Below are positions 22,058-30,134 of a DNA stretch of 42,438 nucleotides, in pieces. A model generated the notes under the pieces. That model worked only from the letters and a program-made list of their open reading frames with translations, ran no database searches and was not told the DNA's origin. Each line of letters starts with the position of its first letter. The first letter of the stretch is position 1. A program made the position numbers and the translations under genes. Source of the DNA: Tistlia consotensis USBA 355 (GTDB lineage: Bacteria; Pseudomonadota; Alphaproteobacteria; Kiloniellales; DSM-21159); assembly GCF_900177295.1 (NCBI RefSeq), contig NZ_FWZX01000045.1:1-42438 (forward strand), written 5' to 3'.

Positions 22058-22831
22058 ATGGTTGGTCCGACGCAGCGCCCAGAAGAGAGGTTCGCCGGCG
22101 ACGCGCTCGTCGAGTACTTCGGCGGTCGCGAGCGGTGCAGCGTTGCGGCAGGCCGCGATCCCCCGGATCTCGAGCTGACTCTCTGCGGTGAGGTCGTTGG
22201 CATCGAGGTCAGCCAGCTCGTCCAGCCGACGATTGCGCCGGACGGCAGCCTCGGCAGCCGCATCGGCCAGGACGACGCCGGCCTGCGCCTGCTCGATAGG
22301 CTGGACGAGGCGCTGGGGCCGTCGGTGCCGGAGTCCATCGAGCTCGGCGTGACATTCGAGCTGCCGATCGCAAAGCCGAAGCGTTTCGAGTCGGAGCTGG
22401 CCGCCTGGCTGATGGAGCTGCTCGCCGCAGGGCCGCCAGCGGGCGAAGCGAAGCGCGCGGTCCTGGGCACGGCCGTGAGGGTGTGCGCTCACACCCGCCG
22501 GCCGGGCTGCAGGCGAAAAAAGCGGATCTGGGGAGTCCTCGGCTCCGGGAACACGAGCGCCGACATCGCGCTGAACGCGCAGCTGGTGCTCGAGCAGCGG
22601 ATCTCCGCCAAGCAAAGAGCCTGCGCCGCGGTGCCTGACTCGCTCTGGCTCGCTCTCCTCAACGACTACTGGCTGGCCGATGCGGAAACCTACGCGCTCG
22701 CGGCACGGCAGATCGACGTCGAACACCGGTTCGCCAGGATCCTGCTGATCGATGGCCAGGGCCGGGTGAGCGAGCTCGAGACCTGCTCGACGCCCGCGAG
22801 CCAGGCTCCGAGTAAGCCGGCCCCACCCTAG
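22058..22831 (+). CDS. Hypothetical protein with PD-(D/E)xK nuclease-like motif
   Basis: 257 residues. The N-terminal third contains PDLELTLCGEVVGIEVSQL, a hydrophobic strand-turn-strand with Asp and Glu spaced as in PD-(D/E)xK nucleases. The usual lysine is replaced by serine (EVS rather than ExK), so activity is uncertain. The rest includes helical AWLMELLAAG and ALNDYWLADAETYALAAR-like segments with no domain I know. A short spacer from the 84-residue gene suggests a two-gene cassette. A restriction-like or defence role is a guess from fold and location. Confidence 0.5.
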   Translation: MVGPTQRPEERFAGDALVEYFGGRERCSVAAGRDPPDLELTLCGEVVGIEVSQLVQPTIAPDGSLGSRIGQDDAGLRLLDRLDEALGPSVPESIELGVTFELPIAKPKRFESELAAWLMELLAAGPPAGEAKRAVLGTAVRVCAHTRRPGCRRKKRIWGVLGSGNTSADIALNAQLVLEQRISAKQRACAAVPDSLWLALLNDYWLADAETYALAARQIDVEHRFARILLIDGQGRVSELETCSTPASQAPSKPAPP

Positions 22832-22850
22832 GCCGACGGCTCTACCACCG

Positions 22851-22955
22851 ATACGGCAAGAATCTTGACCCTCCTGCACGCAGCGTGAGAGCCTGATCGC
22901 GGAACAAGGCCTGCCCTGACGTCGTCGGTCCCGCTCCGCCTGCCCTCGGGCAGGC
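22851..22955 (+). promoter_or_regulatory. ATACGGC/TTGACC block and GGAACAA leader motif with hairpin, copy 4 (SF1 helicase)
   Basis: ATACGGC (22851) and TTGACC (22865) precede GGAACAAGGCCTGCCC (22901) and the stem GCCTGCC-CTCG-GGCAGGC (22938-22955). The hairpin ends one base before the likely GTG start of the helicase, so folding would hide its ribosome-binding region. Confidence 0.45.
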
Positions 22956-22956
22956 C

Positions 22957-24609
22957 GTGGGAGCGAGCGGCGTCGGGCTTCGACATCGGATCGCTGTCAG
23001 CGTGCTTGCTTCGGACGAGCAGCGCGCCATCGTCGATGCCTGGCGGCGCGGCGATGGCGACATCAAGACGGTTGCGGCCGCCGGCGCCGGCAAGAGCAGC
23101 ACGCTCGTGCTGCAGGCCGAGGCGGTCCAGCAGCCACTGCTCGTGCTGGTGTTCAACCGGCAGAACCGGCTCGACGCCCGCGGTCGCTTTCCGCCCTGGG
23201 TGGTCACCCGCACCGCGAACGGGGCCGCCTTCGCCGGGCTCGGGCTGAGGAGGGAAGACGTCGTCGATCGGCACTCGCCGCCTGAGCTGGCGGCCGCGCT
23301 CGGCTGGTCGGCCCGCGTCGGTCTCTCGGCCGGTCTGCGCGCCGCCGACGCCCTCGAGGCCGTCGCGCGCTTCTGTCGTTCGGCGGACGATCGGCTGGAC
23401 GAGCGCCATGCCGTGGCGCTGCTCGGAGGAGCGCAGGCCCTGGCGGATGCCCAGGAGCTCTGGAGCCGGCTGTCGGAGCGCCGTCTGCCGCTCGGACACG
23501 ATCACTACCTCAAGCTCTGGCAGATGGCGGGCGCGCCGCTGACGCGGCGCTTCGGCGCGCTCGGCTTCGACGAGGCGCAGGACGCCAACGAGGTGATGAT
23601 CGAGGCCGCCCGGCTGATCGGCCTCAGGACCTGCTGGATCGGGGACCCCTGGCAGCAGATTTACCGCTGGCGCGGCGCCGTCGACGCGCTGGAGCGGGTC
23701 GACGGCGAGACCTTCCATCTCACGCGGTCCTGGCGCTTCGGCCAGGCGGTGGCGGATTTCGCCAACGGCCTGCTTCGCCACGCGCCGCGGCCTCCCGAGA
23801 AGCCGCTGCGCGGGCGCGAGGACCGAAACAGCACGATCGGTCCGGTCACGGGACGGCATGCCGTGGTCTGTCGGACCATCTCCGGCCTCCTCGAGGAGGC
23901 CCTCGCGACCGATCCCCTGCCGATCTCCGTCGTCGGCGGCGTCGAGGAGCTGCAACGGCTCGCCGCCGGGGCGCTGGACCTCAAGGCCGGCCGGCCCGGG
24001 CGCCTCCCGACGGCGCTCGCGGGCTTTGCCGACTGGGCGGAGCTCGAGGACTTCGCCGGGGCGACCGACAGCGCGGAGCTCAAGCTGCTGGTACGCCTGG
24101 TCGAGCGCCACGGTCGCGCATTGCGACCGCTCCTCGCGGGCGTGGCGGCCCGCTGCCGGCCGGCGGACCAGGCGGAGATCGAGCTCACCACGGCGCATCG
24201 GGCCAAGGGACGAGAATGGGACCAGGTGCGCCTAGCGGAAGACTTCCCGGCTGCGACGGACCTGATGACGCCCGCGGCGGATCCCGAGGCCGAGGCCGAG
24301 CGCGGCGAGGAGATCAATCTGATCTACGTCTCCGCCAGCCGCGTCCGCTTCCTGCTGCAGCCCAACAGCACGGCGCTGGCCCTCGCTGCCGGTCGGCCGC
24401 TGGAAGGCTCGTCGCCGGCCGCGGCGCCCGCTCGGGCGGGAGCGGCCGCACCGAAAGGCGTCCGCTCCGATCGCGAGGCCGTCAGGGCGCGCCGGCGCGA
24501 TGCCCTCGAGACGCTGGCGAAGGACGGCCCGGGGCTGGCGCCGGCCGTGCAGGAGCGCACGCCGCGTCGGACGCGGGCCACACGCTGGCTCGGTGGGAGT
24601 CAGTCCTGA
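22957..24609 (+). CDS. Superfamily 1 (UvrD/Rep-like) DNA helicase
   Basis: 550 residues, shorter than UvrD (about 720). Motifs: Walker A AAAGAGKSS (residues 40-48), motif II FDEAQDAN, motif III GDPWQQIYRWRGA, motif IV-like LTRSWRFGQAVADFAN, motif V TTAHRAKGREWDQV and motif VI NLIYVSASRVR. All core motifs are intact, but the 1B/2B accessory domains are reduced, resembling compact FBH1/UvrD-like helicases of mobile elements. The start is uncertain: GTG at 22957 abuts a hairpin, and GTG at 23002 would begin just before SDEQRAIVD. It is coupled to an XRE gene 12 bases downstream. It may remove recombinase filaments or help element replication. Confidence 0.85.
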   Translation: MGASGVGLRHRIAVSVLASDEQRAIVDAWRRGDGDIKTVAAAGAGKSSTLVLQAEAVQQPLLVLVFNRQNRLDARGRFPPWVVTRTANGAAFAGLGLRREDVVDRHSPPELAAALGWSARVGLSAGLRAADALEAVARFCRSADDRLDERHAVALLGGAQALADAQELWSRLSERRLPLGHDHYLKLWQMAGAPLTRRFGALGFDEAQDANEVMIEAARLIGLRTCWIGDPWQQIYRWRGAVDALERVDGETFHLTRSWRFGQAVADFANGLLRHAPRPPEKPLRGREDRNSTIGPVTGRHAVVCRTISGLLEEALATDPLPISVVGGVEELQRLAAGALDLKAGRPGRLPTALAGFADWAELEDFAGATDSAELKLLVRLVERHGRALRPLLAGVAARCRPADQAEIELTTAHRAKGREWDQVRLAEDFPAATDLMTPAADPEAEAERGEEINLIYVSASRVRFLLQPNSTALALAAGRPLEGSSPAAAPARAGAAAPKGVRSDREAVRARRRDALETLAKDGPGLAPAVQERTPRRTRATRWLGGSQS

Positions 24610-24621
24610 GAGGAGGCAAGC

Positions 24622-25167
24622 ATGGAAACCGCAGCAGCGTTTCGTGAGGTCGGTGCCGCCGGCGAAGAGCCGCGCCAGGGCGCCGGCGGCCCCGGAAGGA
24701 AAGGGCCGGGCAAGCTGCCGCGCTCGGCGGAACGGCGGTCCTTCGACGGAAGGGTCGGCCGTCACCTCCGCGCACGGCGGCTGGCGATCGGCGTCAGCCA
24801 GATGCAGATCGCCGCTTCCGCCGGCATCTCCTATCAGCAGATCCAGAAGTACGAGACCGGCGTGAACGGGCTGACGCTCCACCGCGCGCTCCAGCTCGCG
24901 CCGCTCTACCGGACGACCGTCGAACAGCTCGCCGCCCTGGCCGAGCCCGACGGCGAGCAGGAAAGCCGGACGCAGGACGAGCTCGCGCTCCTCGGCCTCC
25001 GCGAGGACGGCAGCGCGGAGAATCCGAGGCTGCGGCGCGCTATCCTGCATGCCCTGAAGGCGCTGGGCGAAAAGGAGCTCAAGCTGATCCGCGACCTTGC
25101 GGGCCTGCTCGTCCCAGGCGGCGGCGGGAGCGCCGCCGCGGCCGATTGCGGCCGAGCGCCCGAGTAG
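24622..25167 (+). CDS. XRE-family HTH transcriptional regulator
   Basis: 181 residues. A Gly/Pro/Arg-rich N-terminal tail is followed by a Cro/CI-type HTH (about residues 45-105): VGRHLRARRLAIGVSQMQIA, ASAGISYQQIQKYETGVNGL, TVEQLAALAEP. A helical C-terminal region ends in ALKALGEKELKLIRDLAGLL. This layout matches alphaproteobacterial XRE regulators. The start has GAGGAGG upstream. It follows the helicase closely and may repress units that share the leader motif; that is inference. The palindrome TTGCGCGCAA (about 25237-25246), 70 bases after its stop, is a possible binding site for the next gene. Confidence 0.8.
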   Translation: METAAAFREVGAAGEEPRQGAGGPGRKGPGKLPRSAERRSFDGRVGRHLRARRLAIGVSQMQIAASAGISYQQIQKYETGVNGLTLHRALQLAPLYRTTVEQLAALAEPDGEQESRTQDELALLGLREDGSAENPRLRRAILHALKALGEKELKLIRDLAGLLVPGGGGSAAAADCGRAPE

Positions 25168-25329
25168 CGGCGGCCGCTCGAGGGCCGGGCCGACCGGGCC
25201 CGCCGGCCGGTTGCAGCTCCAGGTTGCGGATCACCCGAATTGCGCGCAACTGCTTGATCCGAATCCGCCTGTTACGGTTAACCGCCCGCGGGGCAGGGAG
25301 GCCTTGGCCGGGAGGATCGTGGCGGGCGC

Positions 25330-26028
25330 ATGGCGGACGGGGTGGACGTTCTCGCCACGGCGCGTTTCGTCACGCGCCGACTGGAAACTGCCGGTGCCGC
25401 CGGCATCACGATCCGCCGACGGCGCAGTTTCGCCGGCCTCTGGGGCCGCGATCTGCCGGGCAAGGTCTGGACGCCGTTCTTCGACCCGGGACGGAACGAC
25501 CTGCTGCCGGACCATCTCGTGGTGATCGAAGGGTGCGATTCCGATGGGGCGACCGTCTTCCTCGTCGCGGCCAGGCGGGACGAGCTGGGGACCTCCCCCC
25601 TGCCGGTGCTCTGGCAGAGCTGGTTCGATCGCTTCTTCCCGGGCGGCGAGCGCCTCGATCGCCTGTCCCTGCCGCCCGGCGCCGACCGCGTGCGCGGCAC
25701 GGTCGCCTACTTCGGCGAAGGCTGGCTGCACCCGGCTCTGAGGTCGCGCAAGGGCCTCGGGGCGCAGCTGGTCGAGCTCGGCATGGTCGTCATTCGCGCC
25801 TCCTGGAGCGATCTGGGATGGCTGACCGGCTTCGTGCCGCGCCGGCTCTACCTCAAGGGCTATGCCGCGCATACCGGCCTCGCCCATACCGAGCTGTTCG
25901 ACGACGCGGACAGGGCTGCGCCGGGGTTCCTCGAGCCCGGCGAGATGTTCGTCTACATCTCCGCCGGCGAGATCGACGCCCTGGTCGCCGCGGACCTGCG
26001 TCGCCATCTCTGGGGTGCGGTCCGATGA
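25330..26028 (+). CDS. Hypothetical protein, possible GNAT-like fold
   Basis: 232 residues. The segment LRSRKGLGAQLVELGMVVIRA (about residues 138-158) resembles the acetyl-CoA-binding loop and helix of GNAT acetyltransferases (R/Q-x-x-G-x-G/A), and LYLKGYAAHTGLAH follows where the last GNAT strand might be. The N-terminal part (RRSFAGLWGRDLPGKVW) is unrecognised. Confidence in the fold is low. The stop lies within a 12-bp perfect hairpin. The 160 bases upstream hold only the TTGCGCGCAA palindrome and short AT-rich patches. Confidence 0.5.
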   Translation: MADGVDVLATARFVTRRLETAGAAGITIRRRRSFAGLWGRDLPGKVWTPFFDPGRNDLLPDHLVVIEGCDSDGATVFLVAARRDELGTSPLPVLWQSWFDRFFPGGERLDRLSLPPGADRVRGTVAYFGEGWLHPALRSRKGLGAQLVELGMVVIRASWSDLGWLTGFVPRRLYLKGYAAHTGLAHTELFDDADRAAPGFLEPGEMFVYISAGEIDALVAADLRRHLWGAVR

Positions 26029-26089
26029 GGTCGATGCGACCTCATCGGTGAATCGCCCCCCATCCCGGTGACCGGAGGCTGATTCACCG
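26022..26089. terminator. Nested inverted repeats after the GNAT-like gene
   Basis: A perfect 12-bp stem CCGATGAGGTCG-ATG-CGACCTCATCGG (26022-26048) overlaps a second inverted repeat CGGTGAATC / GATTCACCG (26046-26054 and 26081-26089). Inside the second loop is CCGGT-G-ACCGG (26065-26075). The outer and inner stems compete for shared bases (26046-26048). With no T-run it is either a factor-dependent terminator or a switch-like structure. Confidence 0.5.
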
Positions 26090-26186
26090 GCCGCATCGTC
26101 CCGACGCGGCCGGATCAGGCTCTGGTGAGAGGCGCGCCCGGCGTGGCGGCGCCGTGCTATGCTGTGCTCCGAGGAGCCAGAAGACC

Positions 26187-26495
26187 ATGTACAGCGATCC
26201 CCCCTTCGAGAGGCTCACGACGGCCGAGGCGGTCGTCGTCAACAAGGTCAACTGCGCCTTGCCGCGGCGGCTCCCGTTGGGTGAGATCGCAGCCGTGCTC
26301 GACGGCAGCGTTGACCATCTGGTGGCGCTCGAGATCCTCATGACCGAAGTGCCGCTCGTCGACCTGGCGAGCTTCGCCGAGCGGCATGCCGACGGAGAGG
26401 CCACCTTGAAGAGGGCCTATACAAGGCTGCTCGAGCTCGATCGAGGCACGGTGCGCAATGGCGAACTCGAAGCCTGGCTGGCTGCAGCTGCTTGA
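26187..26495 (+). CDS. Putative antitoxin partner of AbiEii-like protein
   Basis: 102 residues, helical, with TTAEAVVVNKVNCALPRRLPLGEIAAVLDGSVDHLVALEILM and LVDLASFAERHADGEATLKRAYTRLLELDRG. I do not recognise a domain, and it is shorter than classical AbiEi. It overlaps the nucleotidyltransferase gene by 38 bases, the usual antitoxin-toxin arrangement. The ATG at 26187 has GAGGAG about 10 bases upstream. Function is inferred from partnership only. Confidence 0.55.
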   Translation: MYSDPPFERLTTAEAVVVNKVNCALPRRLPLGEIAAVLDGSVDHLVALEILMTEVPLVDLASFAERHADGEATLKRAYTRLLELDRGTVRNGELEAWLAAAA

Positions 26496-27474
26496 GACCG
26501 CCGAGGAAATCCTCGAGCGGGCGCAGCAGGACAGCGGCCAGGGGATAGACTGGACGCTCGGCGGCGGCACGGCCATCGCCCTGCAGCTCGGCCATCGGCT
26601 CAGCCACGACGTCGATCTCTTTCTCGATAGGCCCGAGTTCCTCGCGGCACTGTCGCCTCGCATCAACGACGCCGCTGCCGCGTCCACGGACCGGTATCGC
26701 GAGGACGCGCGCAGCCTCAGGCTCGAGTACCCTGCAGGCGAGATCGACTTCATCGCTGCGCCGCGGCGGCTCGAGACGTTGCCTCCGGCGGCCCGATCGA
26801 TCGACGGGCGCGAGGTGCTGGTCGACCATCCGGCCGAGGTGGTCGCGAAGAAGATCGCCTGGCGGGCGCAGAACTTCATGGCGCGGGACGTGTTCGATCT
26901 CGCCGTCGTGCTCGAGCACTGCCCGGAGGCACGGGCCCTCTTGCTCCGCGAAGCCGCAGCGCAGCTGCCACGGCTGGAGGCACGGCTCGCCGTCCTTCGC
27001 GAGCGGCCCGGGGTGGTCGGCGAGGCGGTCAGCCCCCTGCCCGGCTTCGAGTCCTACGTGGAGCGCGCGCCGACGATCGTCACAGAGTTCCTTGGGGAGG
27101 CGCGCCGGTCGATCGATCCGGTGCAGCGGCCGGCGCCGGCCGGGCAGTCGGGCCGCTTCGATCCGGCCAGGCCCGAGAGCTGGTGGGCGACTGGGCCGCT
27201 CGAGGAGGACGATGCACAGTCAGCCGAGCGCGAGCGCATCCTCCTCGCCGCCCGGAGGTTGGCTCCTCAGGCGTTGAAGGATCTGCATGCGGCGCTGCTG
27301 CCGCAGGCCGACGCCGACTACCGAGCCTTCAAGGAGGGCCGGATCAGTGCCGCCGAGGCAGCGCCGGCGGTGCTCGCAGAGAACGCGCTGCGTGAAGTGG
27401 CAGGGGAACGGGGGATCGCCCTCTCTTCGGGCCGTGCCGCGGCCGCTCGGAGCGCACCGTCGCGCAAACGCTGA
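26458..27474 (+). CDS. AbiEii/AbiGii-type nucleotidyltransferase (toxin) with C-terminal extension
   Basis: 338 residues. The nucleotidyltransferase signature WTLGGGTAIALQLGHRLSHDVDLFL places GGG at 35-37 and the metal-binding DxD at Asp51/Asp53. The DUF1814/AbiEii pattern continues with EIDFIAAPR, VLVDHPAEVVAKKI and ARDVFDLAVVLEH. Known members are toxins of type IV toxin-antitoxin or abortive-infection systems acting on tRNA or nucleotides. Residues beyond about 220 form an extra helical tail (RPESWWATGPLEEDDA; LKDLHAALLPQADADYRAFKEGRISAAEA) not usual for the family. A stem with T-run follows the gene. Confidence 0.8.
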   Translation: MANSKPGWLQLLETAEEILERAQQDSGQGIDWTLGGGTAIALQLGHRLSHDVDLFLDRPEFLAALSPRINDAAAASTDRYREDARSLRLEYPAGEIDFIAAPRRLETLPPAARSIDGREVLVDHPAEVVAKKIAWRAQNFMARDVFDLAVVLEHCPEARALLLREAAAQLPRLEARLAVLRERPGVVGEAVSPLPGFESYVERAPTIVTEFLGEARRSIDPVQRPAPAGQSGRFDPARPESWWATGPLEEDDAQSAERERILLAARRLAPQALKDLHAALLPQADADYRAFKEGRISAAEAAPAVLAENALREVAGERGIALSSGRAAAARSAPSRKR

Positions 27475-27512
27475 CGTCGGCCCGGCGCGGGCCTTCGCGA
27501 ACTTCCCTCCGG

Positions 27513-27547
27513 CTCGGGTGGCTCGAAGCGCCCGAGAGGGGATTTTT
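27513..27547 (+). terminator. Rho-independent-type terminator after the AbiEii-like gene
   Basis: CTCGGGTG-GCTCGAAG-CGCCCGAG (8-bp stem with one wobble, 27513-27536) followed by AGGGGATTTTT. It separates the toxin gene from the convergent nuclease gene. Confidence 0.6.
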
Positions 27548-27603
27548 CTCCACTTTAGCTAGCCGGATTGAGATTTTTGTCGAGTTAAGCCCTTCCCGCC
27601 TCG

Positions 27604-28464
27604 TCAGGGAGCGCCCGCGGCGAACTCGACCCAGACCGGCCAGTGGTCGGAGATGCCGTCGTCCGTGAACCAGTCGGCGATGCCCCAGCGTTCGAACCGC
27701 GGGAAGAGAGCGCTGTCCGCGACGATGCGGTCGTAGGCGCAGGCCTTGTTCGGGTTGAGGTTCGTGTCGGCAGCGTCGGGCACGATCCAGTGAAAGGGCG
27801 GCCGCCGGATCTCGAGCGCGTCGAGCTTGGCCGGCGTCGCGTAGGTGCAGCCGGCATTGAAGTCGCCGAGGATCAGGTGGCTCGCCACCCCGGGATAGCG
27901 CGCCAGCACGGCACGGTAGACGACGGCGAGCGCGCCGATCTCCGCGACGGCGCGCGTCGGCGCCGTATGGATCGTCGTGACGGCCAGGCGGAGGTCCGTT
28001 CCCTTGAGGGCGAGGACCGCGGTGAAGGGTTCGCGCTGAAAGAGATCGTCGGCGCTGTCGTCGAAGTGCGCCCCGGCGTCGACGACCTCGACGCGGTCGT
28101 CGTCGAGGTAGAAGGCGTACTGCTCCTGGGAGGCCTTGTCGTCGGCCTGGCGGCCAGTCCGCTCGCTCAGCAGCATCCGGTAGTGGCCGCCGCCGGCGTT
28201 GATCGCCGAGAGCAGCGCCGCCGGTGCCTTGCCGCTGACGTCGGAGACCTCCTGGACGGCCACGACGTCGAACTTCCTGATGACCTGGGCCAGATAGGCG
28301 AGCACCTGGGGTCGGTCCCGTTTCGCAGGCCCGAGGTTCTCGATGTTGAAGCTCGCGATGCGCAGGCTGTCGGCCGCCCGGGCCGGCGCTTGTGCCGCCG
28401 CCAGCGCCAGTGCCAGGGTGAGGACAGCGGGCAGCAGCCCGCGAAGCCCGGATCGAGCTATCAT
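27604..28464 (-). CDS. Secreted endonuclease/exonuclease/phosphatase-family nuclease
   Basis: 286 residues with a clear signal peptide (residues 1-31, ending APARA|AD). DNase I-like EEP motifs are complete: SFNIENLG (Asn40), VVAVQEVSD (Glu72), LILGDFNAG (Asp and Asn near residue 195) and the C-terminal SDHWPVW (from residue 272). Two conserved cysteines (CTY and CAYDR regions) could form a disulphide, consistent with periplasmic or extracellular location. The ATG at 28464 is chosen for its signal peptide; the frame is open 29 codons further. Substrate (DNA, RNA or phosphodiester lipid) cannot be told from sequence. It is divergent from the MFS gene across 257 GC-rich bases without other genes. 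Confidence 0.85.
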   Translation of the reverse strand: MIARSGLRGLLPAVLTLALALAAAQAPARAADSLRIASFNIENLGPAKRDRPQVLAYLAQVIRKFDVVAVQEVSDVSGKAPAALLSAINAGGGHYRMLLSERTGRQADDKASQEQYAFYLDDDRVEVVDAGAHFDDSADDLFQREPFTAVLALKGTDLRLAVTTIHTAPTRAVAEIGALAVVYRAVLARYPGVASHLILGDFNAGCTYATPAKLDALEIRRPPFHWIVPDAADTNLNPNKACAYDRIVADSALFPRFERWGIADWFTDDGISDHWPVWVEFAAGAP

Positions 28465-28721
28465 CCTTCGGGTCCCCCAATTTTGCCCTTGCCGCGACGC
28501 CATCCGGCGCGGCCCTGTCCCGGGCCCGGCAGGCAAGAGCGAGGCTAGCACGAATCATCCGAAGCGGGTAGCTTCCGCGCCGATATGAAACCCTGCCGTG
28601 TCCCCCTCGCCCGGATCCCCCTCGCCTGGGAGCGCCCCTGGGAGCGCCTCGTGCCGTCGACCGGCCCGCTCCGCTGCCATTCGCCGGGTGCGCCGACCAA
28701 GCCGGCGGCGCAGGGCGCGGC

Positions 28722-29948
28722 ATGAAGCCCTGGCATTCCCCGCTCGCGTTCGCCTTCGCGGTGCAGGCCGCCACGAGCGTGGCGGATGCCTCGGTGCCGG
28801 TGCTGGGCCCCTTCATCGCCGCCGGCACCGGAGCGAGCCCTGCCCTCGTGGGCCTCTTCTTCTCGGCCGTCTCGCTCGGCGCCGTCGTCTTCTTCCTGCT
28901 GGGCAGCGGCCTGGTGCATCGCTTCGGCGCGCCGCGCGTCCTGCGCGCCGGCGCCGTCGTCACGGCGGCCGGCCTGCTCGCGGCGCTGAGCGGCAGCGCC
29001 TGGCTGATCCTCGCCGCCGGGCTCGTCGTCGGCCTGGGCTTCGGCGTCAACGGGCCGGCGGGCGCGGTCCTGCTCCACGACGCCGTGCCGGAGCGTCGCC
29101 GGCGCTTGGCCTTCTCGCTGAAGCAGGTCGGCATGCCGGTCGGCGCCACGCTCGCCGGTCTCTGCCTGCCCGCGATCGCGGCGCGCTGGGGATGGCAGGC
29201 GGCGCTGCTGGCGACCTCGGGCCTGTGCCTGGCGGTCGCGCTGCTGCTGCGCGTGCGGCCTGCCGCGGGATCGGAATCCGGGCCCGACCCGGCCGGCGCG
29301 GGCCCGGGCGGCACGCCGCCATGGCTCGACCTGCGCGCGCTCGGCGGCCTGGCAGCGCAACGGCGGATCGGCCGTCTGCTCGCCGCCGGCGCCCTTCTCG
29401 CCGTCGCCCAGGGCAGCGTCTATGCCTTTCTGGTCGTCTACCTGGTCGAGGGCCTCGGCCTGTCGCCGCTCGTCGCAGGCGGCCTCTATTCGCTGTTCCA
29501 CCTGGCGGGGATCCCGGGCCGCATCGCCACCGGGTGGCTCGCCGACCGCCCGGGCCTGCGGAGCTGGATGCTGTCGCTGATCGGCCTGGCGTCCGCCGGC
29601 GGCCTGGTCGGACTCGCGATCCTGCCGGCGGGCGCGGCGCTGCCCCTGGTCGCGGCGGCGGTCATCGCCCTGGGCCTGGTCGTCGGCAGCTGGAACGGGA
29701 TCCTGACCGTCGAGGCGACCGAGGCGGCGCCGCCGGGCCGGGTGGCGGAGGCCGCCGGCGTCGCCGCGACGGGGGCGTTCGCCGGCTTCCTGGCCGGGCC
29801 GCTGGTCTTCGCCGAGGTCCTGCAGCTGGGCGGCGGCTACCAGGCGGCGTTGCTGGCGGTCGCCGCGAGCGCGGCGCTCGCGCCGGCGATCCTGCCGAGG
29901 GACCGCTCGCCGAGCCAGACGGGTGCTGCGGCCCGGGTCGGGGAATAG
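28722..29948 (+). CDS. Major facilitator superfamily transporter
   Basis: 408 residues with about twelve hydrophobic helices in two halves separated by a polar loop (AGSESGPDPAGAGPGG, about residues 185-205). MFS loop signatures appear as GSGLVHRFGAPRVLRAGAV (loop 2-3) and GRIATGWLADRPGLRSWML (loop 8-9). HDAVPERRRRLAFSLKQVGMPVG resembles cyanate/aromatic-type MFS permeases, but the substrate is not predictable. The following 186 bases before the lipoprotein gene hold no gene. Confidence 0.88.
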   Translation: MKPWHSPLAFAFAVQAATSVADASVPVLGPFIAAGTGASPALVGLFFSAVSLGAVVFFLLGSGLVHRFGAPRVLRAGAVVTAAGLLAALSGSAWLILAAGLVVGLGFGVNGPAGAVLLHDAVPERRRRLAFSLKQVGMPVGATLAGLCLPAIAARWGWQAALLATSGLCLAVALLLRVRPAAGSESGPDPAGAGPGGTPPWLDLRALGGLAAQRRIGRLLAAGALLAVAQGSVYAFLVVYLVEGLGLSPLVAGGLYSLFHLAGIPGRIATGWLADRPGLRSWMLSLIGLASAGGLVGLAILPAGAALPLVAAAVIALGLVVGSWNGILTVEATEAAPPGRVAEAAGVAATGAFAGFLAGPLVFAEVLQLGGGYQAALLAVAASAALAPAILPRDRSPSQTGAAARVGE

Positions 29949-30134
29949 GCGCGCGCCTCGACTGTGGCCTGGCAAGTTGGCGGCCAGCTCGCCAGGACGT
30001 CGTCGGCCGGGCGGTAGTCGCGTCGCAGGGGCGCCGCCGGGTCCTGGACGGTCGCGGCGGAGGATGCGACCCTGTGCCGGCTGTGGCCCTGCCCGGGATC
30101 GCAGCGGTAGGGGAAATCGGCTGGGGGGCTGAAG

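Noticed and set aside
465-22912. GGAAC as the -35 of an ECF (EcfG-type) promoter
   Set aside because: Only the copy at 22901 has CGTC at the right distance; the other three lack a matching -10, so a leader motif fits better.
27344-29314. Long minus-strand frame opposite the AbiEii-like and MFS genes
   Set aside because: It overlaps well-supported genes on both strands and has shadow-type composition; only the EEP nuclease in another frame is credible there.
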